Below are positions 41,418 through 50,183 of a DNA stretch of 64,000 bases, piece after piece; the stretch's first letter is position 1; every line of letters starts with the position of its first letter. The translations under genes and the position numbers were made by a program. The stretch comes from Luteibacter aegosomatissinici (GTDB taxonomy: Bacteria; Pseudomonadota; Gammaproteobacteria; Xanthomonadales; Rhodanobacteraceae), in the NCBI RefSeq assembly GCF_023078495.1, contig NZ_CP095742.1:992001-1056000 (forward strand), read 5' to 3'. The notes under the pieces were generated by a model. The model was not told where the DNA came from and did no database searches. It was given only the letters and a program-made list of their open reading frames with translations.

Positions 41418-42293
41418 ATGGTTGCTGAGCCCACTACTGCCCTTTCCACGCCGTTCCGGCTTACCGCGCTGGATGGCCTGCTGTTGGCCGGCGAACGCTG
41501 GGAGGGTGGAAACCGGCCCGCGCTGCTGTTCGCGCATGGCTTCGGCCAGACCCGGCTGGCCTGGACCGGGAGCGCCCGCGCGCTTGCCGCGCAGGGCTTC
41601 CCCGCGGTCACGTTCGATGCCCGCGGCCACGGCGAAAGCGAACATGTGCCGCGTGGCGAGTACCACATGGAGCAGTTCGTGGCCGACCTGACCGCCATGG
41701 CCGAGGCGGCCACGCCGGCGGGCGGGCCGCGCCCGGTGGTGGTCGGCGCCTCGATGGGTGGCCTGCTGGCGCTGGTCGCCGCGGGCGAAGCCGGTGGCGA
41801 ATGCCCGTTCTCGGCACTCATCCTGGTGGATATCACCCCGCGGTGGGAAACCCGCGGTGTCGAACGTATCCTCGGCTTCATGCGCGCCCACCCCGATGGC
41901 TTTGCGAGCTATGACGAGGCGGCCTCGGCGATCGAGGCGTACCTGCCGCAGCGCCGCGAGCGCAAAACGGAAAGCCAGCTGAAGCCGTTGCTGCGCCAGG
42001 GCGATGATGGCCGCCTGCGCTGGCACTGGGATCCCGCCCTGCTCGATGGCCTGGTGGAAGAAAGCGAGCGTTACCAGCCGCGCCTGTTCGCCGCCGCCGC
42101 CAACGTGCAGGTCCCTGTGCTACTCCTCTCCGGAGCGCGCAGCGATGTCGTCTCCAGCCATACCGTTGAAGAATTCCTCCGCCTGGTCCCGCATGCGCGC
42201 CACGTATCGCTCGCCGATGCCACGCACATGGTGGCCGGCGATGCGAACGACGCGTTCACACGCGAAATCGCAGCGTTCATGCAAACCCTTTAA
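41418..42293 (+). CDS. Alpha/beta hydrolase
   Basis: A 291-residue alpha/beta-hydrolase. The oxyanion motif is HGFGQT, the nucleophile elbow is VGASMGG (Ser near 113), the acid is in LSGARSDVVS and the His is in DATHMVAG near 273. It has no signal peptide, so it is a cytoplasmic esterase, thioesterase or epoxide-type hydrolase. It lies 42 bases upstream of fadE and probably shares its promoter, which suggests an acyl substrate. The ATG at 41418 was chosen over an upstream TTG; neither has a strong ribosome site. Confidence 0.88.
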   Translation: MVAEPTTALSTPFRLTALDGLLLAGERWEGGNRPALLFAHGFGQTRLAWTGSARALAAQGFPAVTFDARGHGESEHVPRGEYHMEQFVADLTAMAEAATPAGGPRPVVVGASMGGLLALVAAGEAGGECPFSALILVDITPRWETRGVERILGFMRAHPDGFASYDEAASAIEAYLPQRRERKTESQLKPLLRQGDDGRLRWHWDPALLDGLVEESERYQPRLFAAAANVQVPVLLLSGARSDVVSSHTVEEFLRLVPHARHVSLADATHMVAGDANDAFTREIAAFMQTL

Positions 42294-42335
42294 GTCCCAC
42301 CCTTCAAAGCAACACGACGTTACGAGGTGATACCC

Positions 42336-44807
42336 ATGTCTGCGATCCTGGTTGTACTGGCGGCACTGATTGCCTCTGGTGCATGTGCTTACCACCGCAC
42401 GTCCCTGAAGACGTGGGCCATCGCCACGGGCGTCACGACGGTCGTCGTGGGCTTCCTTGCGGGCGCGCCGGTCACCACCGTCGTGCTCCTCATCCTCCTG
42501 GCCCTGGTGGCCGTGCCGCTTCTGATGGTGGATTTCCGCCGCAAGAAGATCAGCGCGCCGCTGCTCTCCATGTTCGCCAAGGTCACGCCCAAGCTCTCGG
42601 AAACCGAACAGACCGCGCTTGAGGCCGGCACGGTCGGTTTCGAAGGCGAGCTGTTCTCGGGCATGCCGAAGTGGTCGGAGCTGCTGAAGCAGCCCAAGCC
42701 GGAGCTCTCGGTGGAAGAGCAGGCCTTCCTCGACGGCCCCGTCGAAGAACTGTGCGGCATGATCGATGACTGGAAGATCACCCACGAGCTGGCCGACCTG
42801 CCGCCGGAGGTCTGGGACTTCATCAAGAAGAACAAGTTCTTCGGCATGATCATTCCGAAGAGCTATGGTGGCCTGGGCTTCTCCGCGCTGGCCCACTCGG
42901 CCGTGCTGCAGAAGCTCTCCAGCATGTCGCAGACGCTGGCCTCCACCGTGGCCGTGCCCAACTCGCTCGGCCCGGGCGAGCTGCTGATGCACTACGGCAG
43001 CGATGAGCAGAAAAACCACTTCCTGCCGCGCCTGGCCGATGGCCGCGAGGTGCCGTGCTTCGCCCTGACCGGCCCGTACGCCGGTTCGGATGCCACCTCG
43101 ATCCCGGACTTCGGCATCGTCACGAAGGGTATGTGGAACGGCGAAGAAACCGTCGGTATCCGCCTCACCTTCGATAAGCGCTACATCACGCTCGCGCCGG
43201 TCGCCACGATCGTCGGCCTCGCGTTCCGCATGTACGATCCGGACAAGCTGCTGGGTGACAAGGAAGACCTGGGCATCACGCTGGCGCTGCTGCCGCGCGA
43301 AACGCCGGGGATGGAAATCGGCCGCCGCCACTTCCCGCTGAACACGCCGTTCCAGAACGGCCCGATCCACGCCAAGGACATGTTCGTTCCGCTGTCCGTG
43401 CTGATCGGCGGTCCGCACATGGCAGGGCAGGGCTGGCGCATGCTGGTCGAGTGCCTGTCGGTGGGCCGTGCTATTTCGCTGCCGTCGAACGCTACCGGCG
43501 CCTCGCGCATGGCCGTGGCCGCCACCGGCGCTTATGCACGCATGCGCAAGCAGTTCGGCCTGGCCATCGGTCGCTTCGAGGGTGTGGAGGAAGCACTGGC
43601 CCGCATCGGCGGCCTGACCTACGCCACGCAGGCGTTGTCCCGCTCCACGGCTGCTGCGGTGGATCGCGGTGAGAAGCCGGCCGTGCCGTCGGCCATTGCG
43701 AAGTACCACGCCACCGAATGGTGCCGCCAGATCGCTTCCGATGCGATGGACGTGCACGGCGGCAAGGGCGTGATCCTGGGCCCGAAGAACTACATGGGCC
43801 GCGGCTGGCAGAGCGTGCCGATCGCGATCACGGTGGAAGGCGCGAACATCATGACGCGCAGCCTGATGATCTTTGGCCAGGGTGCGATCCGTTGCCATCC
43901 TTATGTGCTGAAGGAAATGCAGGCGCTGAACATCTCGGATTACCGTGAGCGCCTGAAGACCTTCGACAAGGCCCTGTTCGGTCACATCGGTTTTGGCTTC
44001 TCGAACGCGGTGCGCAGCTTCGTGCTGGGTATTACCGCGGCGCGCATCGGTGATGCGCCGGGCGATGCGTACACCCGCCGTTACTACCGCAAGCTCAACC
44101 GTTACTCGGCGGCGCTGGCGCTTTGCGCCGACGTTTCGATGGGCGTGTTGGGTGGCAAGCTGAAGTTCAAGGAGAAGCTCTCGGCTCGCCTGGGCGATAC
44201 GCTGTCGTTCCTGTATATCGCCAGCGCGATGCTGAAGCGTTATGAGGATACGGGTCGTCCGGAAGCGGATCGTCCGCTGCTGGCCTGGGCGTTCCACGAG
44301 TGCGTGTGGCGCATGCAGATGGCGCTGGATGGCGTGATCCGTAACTTCCCGGTACGCCCGGTGGCGTGGCTGCTTCGCGCGCTGGTGTTCCCGTTCGGCC
44401 GCCGTGAAGTGCCGCCGTCGGATCGCCTGGGTCGCCGCGTGGCGGCGCTGATCACGGCGCCGAGCGAGGCACGCGATCGCCTGACGACGTGGACGTACCT
44501 GACCCCCACGGCGAATAACACCGTGGGCCGCATGAACGCGGTGCTCCCGGATGTGATCGCGGCGGAGCCGGTGGAGCGTAAGTTCCTCAAGGCGTTCAAG
44601 AGCGGCCAGCTGCATGCGCACACATATAACGAGCAGCTGGTGGAGGCTGAGAAGCTGGGCGCGATTACGTCGGCCGAGCGTGAGCTGCTGCAGCGCGTGC
44701 GCGATGCCGTCGCCGAGTTCATCTCGGTGGATGATTTCGACAGCGATGAGCTGAAGGCTGGCATCGCCGCGAAGGCCGAAAAGATGGAGGCGTCGCGGGC
44801 GGCTTGA
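42336..44807 (+). CDS. fadE: Acyl-CoA dehydrogenase, FadE type
   Basis: An 823-residue long-form acyl-CoA dehydrogenase, near the length of E. coli FadE. Two N-terminal membrane helices (about 1-22 and 28-62) anchor it. The dehydrogenase core has FGMIIPKSYGGLGFS, FALTGPYAGSDATS, AIAKYHATEWCRQIASDAMD and MDVHGGKGVILGP. It catalyses the first step of beta-oxidation and reduces ETF, encoded at 5.7-7.5 kb. GAGGTGA lies 6 bases before the ATG. A terminator follows. Confidence 0.96.
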   Translation: MSAILVVLAALIASGACAYHRTSLKTWAIATGVTTVVVGFLAGAPVTTVVLLILLALVAVPLLMVDFRRKKISAPLLSMFAKVTPKLSETEQTALEAGTVGFEGELFSGMPKWSELLKQPKPELSVEEQAFLDGPVEELCGMIDDWKITHELADLPPEVWDFIKKNKFFGMIIPKSYGGLGFSALAHSAVLQKLSSMSQTLASTVAVPNSLGPGELLMHYGSDEQKNHFLPRLADGREVPCFALTGPYAGSDATSIPDFGIVTKGMWNGEETVGIRLTFDKRYITLAPVATIVGLAFRMYDPDKLLGDKEDLGITLALLPRETPGMEIGRRHFPLNTPFQNGPIHAKDMFVPLSVLIGGPHMAGQGWRMLVECLSVGRAISLPSNATGASRMAVAATGAYARMRKQFGLAIGRFEGVEEALARIGGLTYATQALSRSTAAAVDRGEKPAVPSAIAKYHATEWCRQIASDAMDVHGGKGVILGPKNYMGRGWQSVPIAITVEGANIMTRSLMIFGQGAIRCHPYVLKEMQALNISDYRERLKTFDKALFGHIGFGFSNAVRSFVLGITAARIGDAPGDAYTRRYYRKLNRYSAALALCADVSMGVLGGKLKFKEKLSARLGDTLSFLYIASAMLKRYEDTGRPEADRPLLAWAFHECVWRMQMALDGVIRNFPVRPVAWLLRALVFPFGRREVPPSDRLGRRVAALITAPSEARDRLTTWTYLTPTANNTVGRMNAVLPDVIAAEPVERKFLKAFKSGQLHAHTYNEQLVEAEKLGAITSAERELLQRVRDAVAEFISVDDFDSDELKAGIAAKAEKMEASRAA

Positions 44808-44831
44808 TCGCCTTCGATGGTTTAGCGATGA

Positions 44832-44861
44832 AAGGGCCGGCATTTTTGCCGGCCTTTTTTT
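44832..44861 (+). terminator. Rho-independent terminator of fadE
   Basis: GGCCGGCA-TTTT-TGCCGGCC, an 8-bp perfect stem preceded by AAAG and followed by seven Ts, 27 bases after the fadE stop. Confidence 0.93.
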
Positions 44862-44955
44862 ATTTGCCGCGTCGCGCTTCGCTATCGGTTCATTCGCTAG
44901 CGCGAATGCATGTTTTTAGCGGCTTGCGCCGCCTTAGGCTGGATAGCTGTCGAGG

Positions 44956-45086
44956 TCGGGGGCGGGCAGGCCCTTGGGGCCGCCAGTCGCGGACCTGCGG
45001 ACCGGGCCGTAGCTCCCGTATCGCGAGAATCGTTGCGTCAGGCGGCCCTCCGCTCATGTCGGCCCCAAGGGCCTGCCCGCCCCCGA
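44956..45086. repeat. 131-base element with 27-bp inverted arms
   Basis: Left arm 44956-44982 and right arm 45060-45086 are perfect reverse complements (left begins TCGGGGGCGGGCAGGCCCTT), separated by 77 bases. It is different from the GTAG repeats. Its size and symmetry suggest a dispersed non-autonomous element or a very stable RNA hairpin. Only one copy was seen in this window. Confidence 0.75.
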
Positions 45087-45140
45087 GTCCATGCATCTCG
45101 TTACGTGTAGCAAAAGCCATCACGCCGAAACGCGGCTCTT

Positions 45141-45204
45141 GTAGGAGCGCGCTCGCGCGCGACCACGCCACCGCAAACTTGATCGCGCGCAAGCGCACTC
45201 CTAC
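45141..45204. repeat. Paired short GTAG repeat
   Basis: GTAGGAGCGCGCTCGCGCGC at 45141 faces its diverged reverse complement (GCGCGCAAGCGCACTCCTAC, ending 45204). A short GTAG repeat in inverted pair, as in REP doublets (BIME-like). Confidence 0.8.
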
Positions 45205-45388
45205 ACACGATGTCCGTTGTTCTTACAGACATCGGCGGATCAATTTGATACGGTCGTTTCCGTTGCCCGCACGCACGTTGATGCATACCGTGCAGGCAAC
45301 CACCGCTTTGTGCGGTGAGAGTCGCGAGCCGGGCGTGGTAGCACACACCCGACTCGCTATCCACAACCAACTGACTAGAGAGTTGATC

Positions 45389-45472
45389 ATGGGTACCCCC
45401 GATCATACGGCACACGCTCGCCCGCCGGATCCCCCCGGTGGCATCTCACCGGCTCACGGGCCGCCTGCCTAG
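45389..45472 (+). CDS. Possible 27-residue Pro/Gly/His-rich peptide
   Basis: An ATG at 45389 preceded by GAGAGTTGATC opens a 27-codon frame starting MGTPDHTAHARPPDPPGG and ending in TAG. It is rich in Pro, His, Ala and Gly, with no membrane segment. The purine-rich ribosome site and position in an otherwise gene-less stretch are the only support. The frame stays open upstream to a Met near 45281, so a 63-codon version is also possible. It may be spurious. Confidence 0.25.
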   Translation: MGTPDHTAHARPPDPPGGISPAHGPPA

Positions 45473-45724
45473 GCTGCAGGCACGGTTGAAGGACCGCGAC
45501 GAGGCTTTCTTTTGAGGCAATTCTTGATCGAATGAGGCAGGCGTTCGCGCCTGGCATGCCTCACGGGCGGTCGTCGTCGCACCATGTCGTCAATCAAGTC
45601 ACCCGGGGTCCGGTCACGGGCCACCGGTGTATCCGCGATCGTATGGTCCGTGGCATGGCAGGTCGTTCTGACTGTCGTGCCACGTTAGCGATGCGCGGGA
45701 AGTAACCCTTCAAGGAAGCGAGTG

Positions 45725-46009
45725 ATGAATGCTGTAAACGATACGTGGCCGGTCAGGCATGCCGGTGATAAGGCCGGGTGTGAACCTTCGGCGCATGAAC
45801 TACTGAACGAAGCGACGCAATGGCTGCAGTACGCGCGTGGCGTAACTAGCCTGCTGGCCGATCTGATCCACGAAGCCGATGAGGTGGATGGCAAGCAGGT
45901 CGCGTTATCCATGGAAGCGATTGCCGCGATCACCCATTTGGGCACTGACCTGGTCGGACAGGCCCACGCACAATGGCATTGGCAACGCGCCGAGAAGGCA
46001 GGTTGCTAA
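45725..46009 (+). CDS. Small helical protein of unknown function
   Basis: A 94-residue soluble protein. A short disordered N-terminus precedes one long helical region (ELLNEATQWLQYARGVTSLL, then ALSMEAIAAITHLGTDLVGQ). The layout recalls small DUF6124/DUF3077-type proteins of Pseudomonas, whose role is unknown; this is a weak resemblance only. AAGGAAGCGAG precedes the ATG. It stands alone between repeats. Confidence 0.65.
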   Translation: MNAVNDTWPVRHAGDKAGCEPSAHELLNEATQWLQYARGVTSLLADLIHEADEVDGKQVALSMEAIAAITHLGTDLVGQAHAQWHWQRAEKAGC

Positions 46010-46032
46010 CGTAGCGCGAGCGTATGTCCCCT

Positions 46033-46056
46033 GTAGGAGTGCGCTTGCGCGCGATC
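46033..46056. repeat. Single short GTAG repeat
   Basis: GTAGGAGTGCGCTTGCGCGC followed by GATC: one unpaired unit of the short GTAG class, just after the small helical protein gene. Confidence 0.75.
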
Positions 46057-46186
46057 CAAGGTCGCCGCCACCTGTCTCCTCGTCAGCATTCGTAAAATCT
46101 TATGTAGGCCAACGCCTACAGACTTTCTCGAATAACCGACATAGCATCCGCGAGGGCCGTGAGGGTGGCGATTCGAGGGCGGGGAC

Positions 46187-47569
46187 ATGGGTAAGACGCG
46201 TTGGCTTCTGACGTCGCTGTCGTGGCTGCTGGTGGGTTTGGTGCCAGCCATCGCCGCGGCATCCAGCAAGGATCTGCAATGGGTCTCGGTGAACGAAAAC
46301 CCGGCCTTCAAGGTGTCGGCCAAAGGCGATCCCTGGTCCGATAAGGGCGCGACGATCATTGTCACCCGGGTGGAAGGCGCCACCGACAAGAACGGCGGTG
46401 CCATCACCGGCATCAACCTGGATCGGGTACTGGGTAAGACAGTAACGCTCACCGGCGAGCTGTCCACCACGGGAACGGCATCGAATGCCTCAATGTGGCT
46501 GCGAACGGATGGGAGTGGCCCAGGCGCACGGGCCTTCCAGAGCACGGAGCCATTCCCTGTGCACAGTGGCGAATCGCCCGTACCCCGGAGCATCCGGATC
46601 AGCGTCCCGATCGAAGCGGTGGGCCTCCGTCTGGGGGTGGCTTTGATGGGAGGCGGGGCAGTCCGCGTGGATCACTTCCACCTGGCAGTGGCCGATACGC
46701 CGGCCGCGAGCGTCGATGCACCTGCGCTGCTCGACGAGGCGGTCGCACTGATTCGCGACAAGGCGCTGGCGGCAGGCACGGTGGACTGGAATGCCTTCCT
46801 GGCGGATGCCCACGCCAGCCTGCGCAGCGGCGAAGCCGCGAATCTGGCGTATCCGTTCATCCGCACGGCACTCGGCAAGCTCAATGATGGGCATAGCCAT
46901 TTCATCAATGCCGACGCGGAATGGGCCGCTTCGGTCACCGATGGCACGAAGGCGCCGTTTGATGTGCGCGTGCTGCCGGGTGGTATGGGTTACGTGGCGC
47001 TGCCCGGCTTCAGCGGTCCGAAGGATGCACAGCTTCACTATGTGGACTCCGTCGCCACGGCGATGGCGCATATCGCACCGGAGGTAACCCACGGCTGGGT
47101 CGTGGACCTGCGCAATAACAGCGGTGGCAACATGTGGCCGATGCTGGGCGCCGTACATTCCCTGCTTGGCGATGATTCACTCGGCGCGTTCCGCCGTCCC
47201 GGCACGCCCGATGCACCGTGGCACGCAGGGCGTGGTCTGCCCGAAGGCGTGAAACCTCCCATCGATCTTGCGAACGCCCGCGTCGCGGTCCTCCTCGGCC
47301 CACACACCGCGAGTGCCGGTGAAGCGGTCGCCATTGCTTTCCACGGCCGCCCCGCCACCCGTTCCTTCGGCCTGCCAACCTCCGGCCACGCGAACGCAAA
47401 CTCAATCTTCCGCCTGAAAGACGGCAGCGTCATCGCTCTGGTAACCGCCACCGAACTCGACCGCAACGGCCAGGAATTCAGCAAGGAAGTGCAACCCGAC
47501 GAACGCGTGGAAGGCGACGCCGCGCTGGACCACGCAACAGCCTGGCTGACTCAGCAGCCGCCCTTGTAG
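46187..47569 (+). CDS. Exported S41-family (tail-specific protease-like) protein, copy 1
   Basis: A 460-residue protein with a signal peptide (about 1-25, WLLVGLVPAIAAAS). Residues about 28-165 form a beta-rich N-domain (ATNASMWLRT-like region and GVALMGGGAVRVDHFHL). The S41 fold follows with NDGHSHFIN, LPGGMGYVALPGFSG, GWVVDLRNNSGGNMWPMLGA and the nucleophile in GPHTASAGEA (Ser376). The Lys of Ser-Lys S41A proteases is not seen at the usual place (PTSGHANAN instead of FGKG). A second gene of exactly equal length follows. The stop codon is part of a GTAG repeat. Confidence 0.87.
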   Translation: MGKTRWLLTSLSWLLVGLVPAIAAASSKDLQWVSVNENPAFKVSAKGDPWSDKGATIIVTRVEGATDKNGGAITGINLDRVLGKTVTLTGELSTTGTASNASMWLRTDGSGPGARAFQSTEPFPVHSGESPVPRSIRISVPIEAVGLRLGVALMGGGAVRVDHFHLAVADTPAASVDAPALLDEAVALIRDKALAAGTVDWNAFLADAHASLRSGEAANLAYPFIRTALGKLNDGHSHFINADAEWAASVTDGTKAPFDVRVLPGGMGYVALPGFSGPKDAQLHYVDSVATAMAHIAPEVTHGWVVDLRNNSGGNMWPMLGAVHSLLGDDSLGAFRRPGTPDAPWHAGRGLPEGVKPPIDLANARVAVLLGPHTASAGEAVAIAFHGRPATRSFGLPTSGHANANSIFRLKDGSVIALVTATELDRNGQEFSKEVQPDERVEGDAALDHATAWLTQQPPL

Positions 47570-47588
47570 GAGCGTGCTTGCGCACGAT
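47566..47588. repeat. Short GTAG repeat overlapping a stop codon
   Basis: GTAGGAGCGTGCTTGCGCAC starts at 47566. Its TAG is the stop codon of the first S41-family gene, so the repeat ends the reading frame. Confidence 0.8.
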
Positions 47589-47722
47589 ACACGGCCGCTC
47601 TCACCTCGTATCGAGGCGGTGAAGCATTGAAAGAAGTCTGTTCAGTGGCGTGTCTATCTCTCACGACAGTGACATAGCGCTCGCACTGCTTTAAACGACA
47701 GCAACAAGCGGATGGTAGCGAC

Positions 47723-49105
47723 ATGCACAAGCTCACGCGATGGTTAGTGCGATCGACATTGACGATGCTCGTCCTCATGCCGGTAACCTTCCATGCCGTA
47801 GCCGAAGAACTGCGTTGGTTCATGGCCAGGCCAACCAGCGCGTTCACCGTGACAGGTTCGGGCGACGCATGCCTCGCCAGTGGCGCGAGCGTCACGCTAA
47901 GCAGGCTGGACGACGCGGATGACGCCACGGGTATCGCTGGATCCCGTATAGACACCCACCTGGCGGCCGGGAAGATCGTCGAACTGACCGGCCTCATTGA
48001 GACCACCGGTTCAGCGACAAATGCCGCATTGTGGATGTCCGCCGAAGGTCCTGCACACGCAGGGCATGTGTTCCAGACGACCGAGCCGTATCCCGTTGCT
48101 ACCGGCAGTGCTCCAGTCATGCGGCGCATCCGTATCACGGTGCCGGCCGACGCGATGTCAGTTGTAGTGGGCGTCGCGTTGAAGGGTGGTGGTACCGCCC
48201 GCGTGACCCACCTCAATCTTGTCTATCGGGAGGAACCCACGCATGTCGGTGCTGGCGTGCTGCTTCAACAGGCCGTGGGAGAATTGCGCGAGAACGCTCT
48301 CGCTGCTGGCAACGTCGATTGGGACACCTTCCTGCACGACGCGCAGTCACATCTGGCGCAAGGACAGCCAGCCAGCGCCGCGTATCCCGCCATTCGCGAT
48401 GCCGTGCACAGGCTTGACGATGGCCACAGCCGTTTTATCGACGCTGATTCCGCCTGGGCCGAGGCTCTCAACGACGGCACGCACTTCGCCCCGGATGTGC
48501 ACCTGCTTCCTGGTGGCATCGGCTACGTAGCATTGCCAGGCTTCACGGGCCCCGCGGACGCAGAGACGCGTTACATAGACACCATTGCATCGGCGATGAG
48601 CCGATTGGCACCCGAGGTAAGGCATGGGTGGGTAATCGACCTGCGCCAGGATTCGGGCGGTACCATGTGGCCTATGCTGGCTGCAGTGCATTCGCTGTTG
48701 GGCGACGGCGAAATCGGTGCATTCCGGAAGCCGGGCGCCGACGATGCGCACTGGTACGCGGGCGTCGGCCTTTCGATGGGCGCAAAGCCCAATACACTGG
48801 ATCTCAGTGCGTCGCCCGTCGCAGTTCTTATGGGTCCGCACACGTCCAGTGCGGGCGAGGCCGTCGCGGTGGCCTTTCACGGCCGCCCCGCGACGCGTTC
48901 GTTCGGTGCACCGACATCCGGCCAGGCGAACAGCAACGAAACCATGGTTCTCAAGGACGGCAGTCTCCTCGTGGTAAAGGCATTCATCGACGTCGATCGC
49001 AACGGCGTAGCCTTCGGCAAGCAGGTGATCCCCGACGACCAGATAGACGATGCCGCCGCGCTGGACAGCGCCACCGCGTGGCTAGCCCAACCACACCCCC
49101 TATAG
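47723..49105 (+). CDS. Exported S41-family protein, copy 2 (tandem paralogue)
   Basis: A 460-residue paralogue of the preceding gene, equal in length and colinear throughout. It has a signal peptide (to about residue 28, MPVTFHAVAEE), LDDGHSRFID, LPGGIGYVALPGFTG, GWVIDLRQDSGGTMWPMLAA and GPHTSSAGEA (Ser376). About half the residues look identical to copy 1 by eye, so the duplication is old. It lacks the S41A Lys as well. The proteins are probably periplasmic hydrolases or peptide-binding relatives. The TAG stop again lies in a GTAG-type repeat (here ATAGGAGCG). Confidence 0.87.
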   Translation: MHKLTRWLVRSTLTMLVLMPVTFHAVAEELRWFMARPTSAFTVTGSGDACLASGASVTLSRLDDADDATGIAGSRIDTHLAAGKIVELTGLIETTGSATNAALWMSAEGPAHAGHVFQTTEPYPVATGSAPVMRRIRITVPADAMSVVVGVALKGGGTARVTHLNLVYREEPTHVGAGVLLQQAVGELRENALAAGNVDWDTFLHDAQSHLAQGQPASAAYPAIRDAVHRLDDGHSRFIDADSAWAEALNDGTHFAPDVHLLPGGIGYVALPGFTGPADAETRYIDTIASAMSRLAPEVRHGWVIDLRQDSGGTMWPMLAAVHSLLGDGEIGAFRKPGADDAHWYAGVGLSMGAKPNTLDLSASPVAVLMGPHTSSAGEAVAVAFHGRPATRSFGAPTSGQANSNETMVLKDGSLLVVKAFIDVDRNGVAFGKQVIPDDQIDDAAALDSATAWLAQPHPL

Positions 49106-49124
49106 GAGCGCGCTCGCGCGCGAT
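49102..49124. repeat. Short GTAG-type repeat (ATAG variant) overlapping a stop codon
   Basis: ATAGGAGCGCGCTCGCGCGC starts at 49102; bases 49103-49105 (TAG) stop the second S41-family gene. The first base of the GTAG head has changed to A. Confidence 0.75.
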
Positions 49125-49308
49125 AGGCCTACGATGCAAAGATGACGCACGCCGTCACGCTGAAGTGTGCATGCGCTCATCGCGCGCGCACTGTCGCGCT
49201 TCTCCTTGGACGATCCTTCTGTAGGGGATCGTCGCGACCGCTGTAGGCGCCACCGTTCGCGATCCGCCGAAGCCCTATCGTAAGCACCCCTTACGAAAAG
49301 GATCGTCG

Positions 49309-49632
49309 ATGGACGCGATGTTTACGCAGTGGGACCCCGTGCTTCACCTCGATACCGAGATCGAACAGATCAGGTATTTGCTCACGTGCCTTGAAGAGAG
49401 CAAGGGTGACCCATCAGCAGCTCGTGCTGCGCTCAATGATCTTGCCCGGGCGCCCCTGGTCGGGCCATTCTCGTGGGGCGTTCGAGAGCTCTCCGAGATT
49501 TTTCCACCGCTCGAGGGCGCGGACGAGATACGAGTTGTGGCTGATATTCAGTGGTCGACTACACCTTTATGCGAGTGCTGGGAGCGCCCATTTAGCAAGG
49601 CACCATCGATCTTGGATGGTGCGACAGAGTGA
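49309..49632 (+). CDS. Small cytoplasmic protein, unknown; first gene of the accessory array
   Basis: A 107-residue soluble acidic protein without signal peptide or membrane helix. It starts MDAMFTQWDPVLHLDTEIEQ, is helical in the first half and has a C-terminal half with GPFSWGVRELSEIFPPLEG. AAAAGGATC precedes the ATG. Its stop overlaps the GTG of the next gene (GTGA). A 39-base stretch of it (49393-49431, coding SKGDPSAARAA) recurs out of frame inside the third array gene. An immunity-like role is conceivable from its layout but unsupported. Confidence 0.65.
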   Translation: MDAMFTQWDPVLHLDTEIEQIRYLLTCLEESKGDPSAARAALNDLARAPLVGPFSWGVRELSEIFPPLEGADEIRVVADIQWSTTPLCECWERPFSKAPSILDGATE

Positions 49633-50183
49633 AGCGTGCACTGTTTAGAAAGTGGGTGTCTTTGATCGTGGCCGCTGGATGCCTGGTCGTGGTCAAGCGT
49701 GTGCAGGCCGAAGAATCGCCTCCCCGAACGCTAGTCATGATGGCACCCGCGGCGCGCCAAGCCATGTTAGATGCCATGCGGCTGCAAGTGGATGCCATGC
49801 TGGCGGAACATAAGGTCGACGGCTACCCGTGGCCCATCGTTGCGGAATTGACCCTCGACGAAGAGAAGAACGAGATGGTTCTTGAATTCGACAGTCGCCT
49901 GGAAGAATTCGACGTGCCTGATGACACGAGTGTGTGTCATTACGCACATATCGAGCTAATCACGTTGCTTGAGATGACGAACGCAACCGCGGTCCTACGA
50001 TGTCTTTTCGGGGGCGTGAGGATGATTAGGAGGGGTGGCACTTCGCTTACATATGGTGATGGAATTCGCCTTCGTGAGCTTCTGAGCTGCATCCAATTCG
50101 CAGACGTGTTGCGGAAACGAATCATTCCCTCGTCGCGATCGGCGACGCTTGAAGAGTGTATCGATGAAGCGAAGTCAACATAG
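49629..50183 (+). CDS. Exported paralogue 1 of the accessory array
   Basis: A 184-residue protein with a signal peptide (MKRALFRKWVSLIVAAGCLV...QAEE). The core resembles the two following genes: TLVMMAPAARQAMLDAM, then GYPWPIVAELTLDEEKNEMV, then ITLLEMTNATAVLRCLFGGV. After FGGV it diverges from them and ends without the PGHG segment of the third copy. The GTG start overlaps the preceding stop. The last 20 bases overlap the next gene. It probably represents a truncated member of a larger secreted family. Confidence 0.62.
   Translation: MKRALFRKWVSLIVAAGCLVVVKRVQAEESPPRTLVMMAPAARQAMLDAMRLQVDAMLAEHKVDGYPWPIVAELTLDEEKNEMVLEFDSRLEEFDVPDDTSVCHYAHIELITLLEMTNATAVLRCLFGGVRMIRRGGTSLTYGDGIRLRELLSCIQFADVLRKRIIPSSRSATLEECIDEAKST

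Larger units (their letters stand above)
44862..45724. other. Gene-poor accessory spacer
   Basis: About 860 bases without a secure gene between the fadE terminator and the next small gene. It holds the long inverted-repeat element (44956-45086), a paired GTAG repeat (45141-45204), a possible 27-residue peptide frame (45389-45472) and a hairpin at 45534-45562 (GAGGCA...TGCCTC with an inner AGGCG-TTCG-CGCCT stem). Longer frames here show compositional bias from the repeats and no recognisable domains. Confidence 0.6.

Noticed and set aside
42120-44843. A 907-codon minus-strand frame under fadE
   Set aside because: It lies wholly antisense to fadE and is Arg/His/Ala-biased, as expected for the shadow of a high-GC gene; it has no domain.
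44890-45198. A 102-codon minus-strand frame spanning the inverted-repeat element
   Set aside because: Its sequence is dictated by the repeat arms and the GTAG repeat; there is no start signal or domain. It is better described as a repeat.
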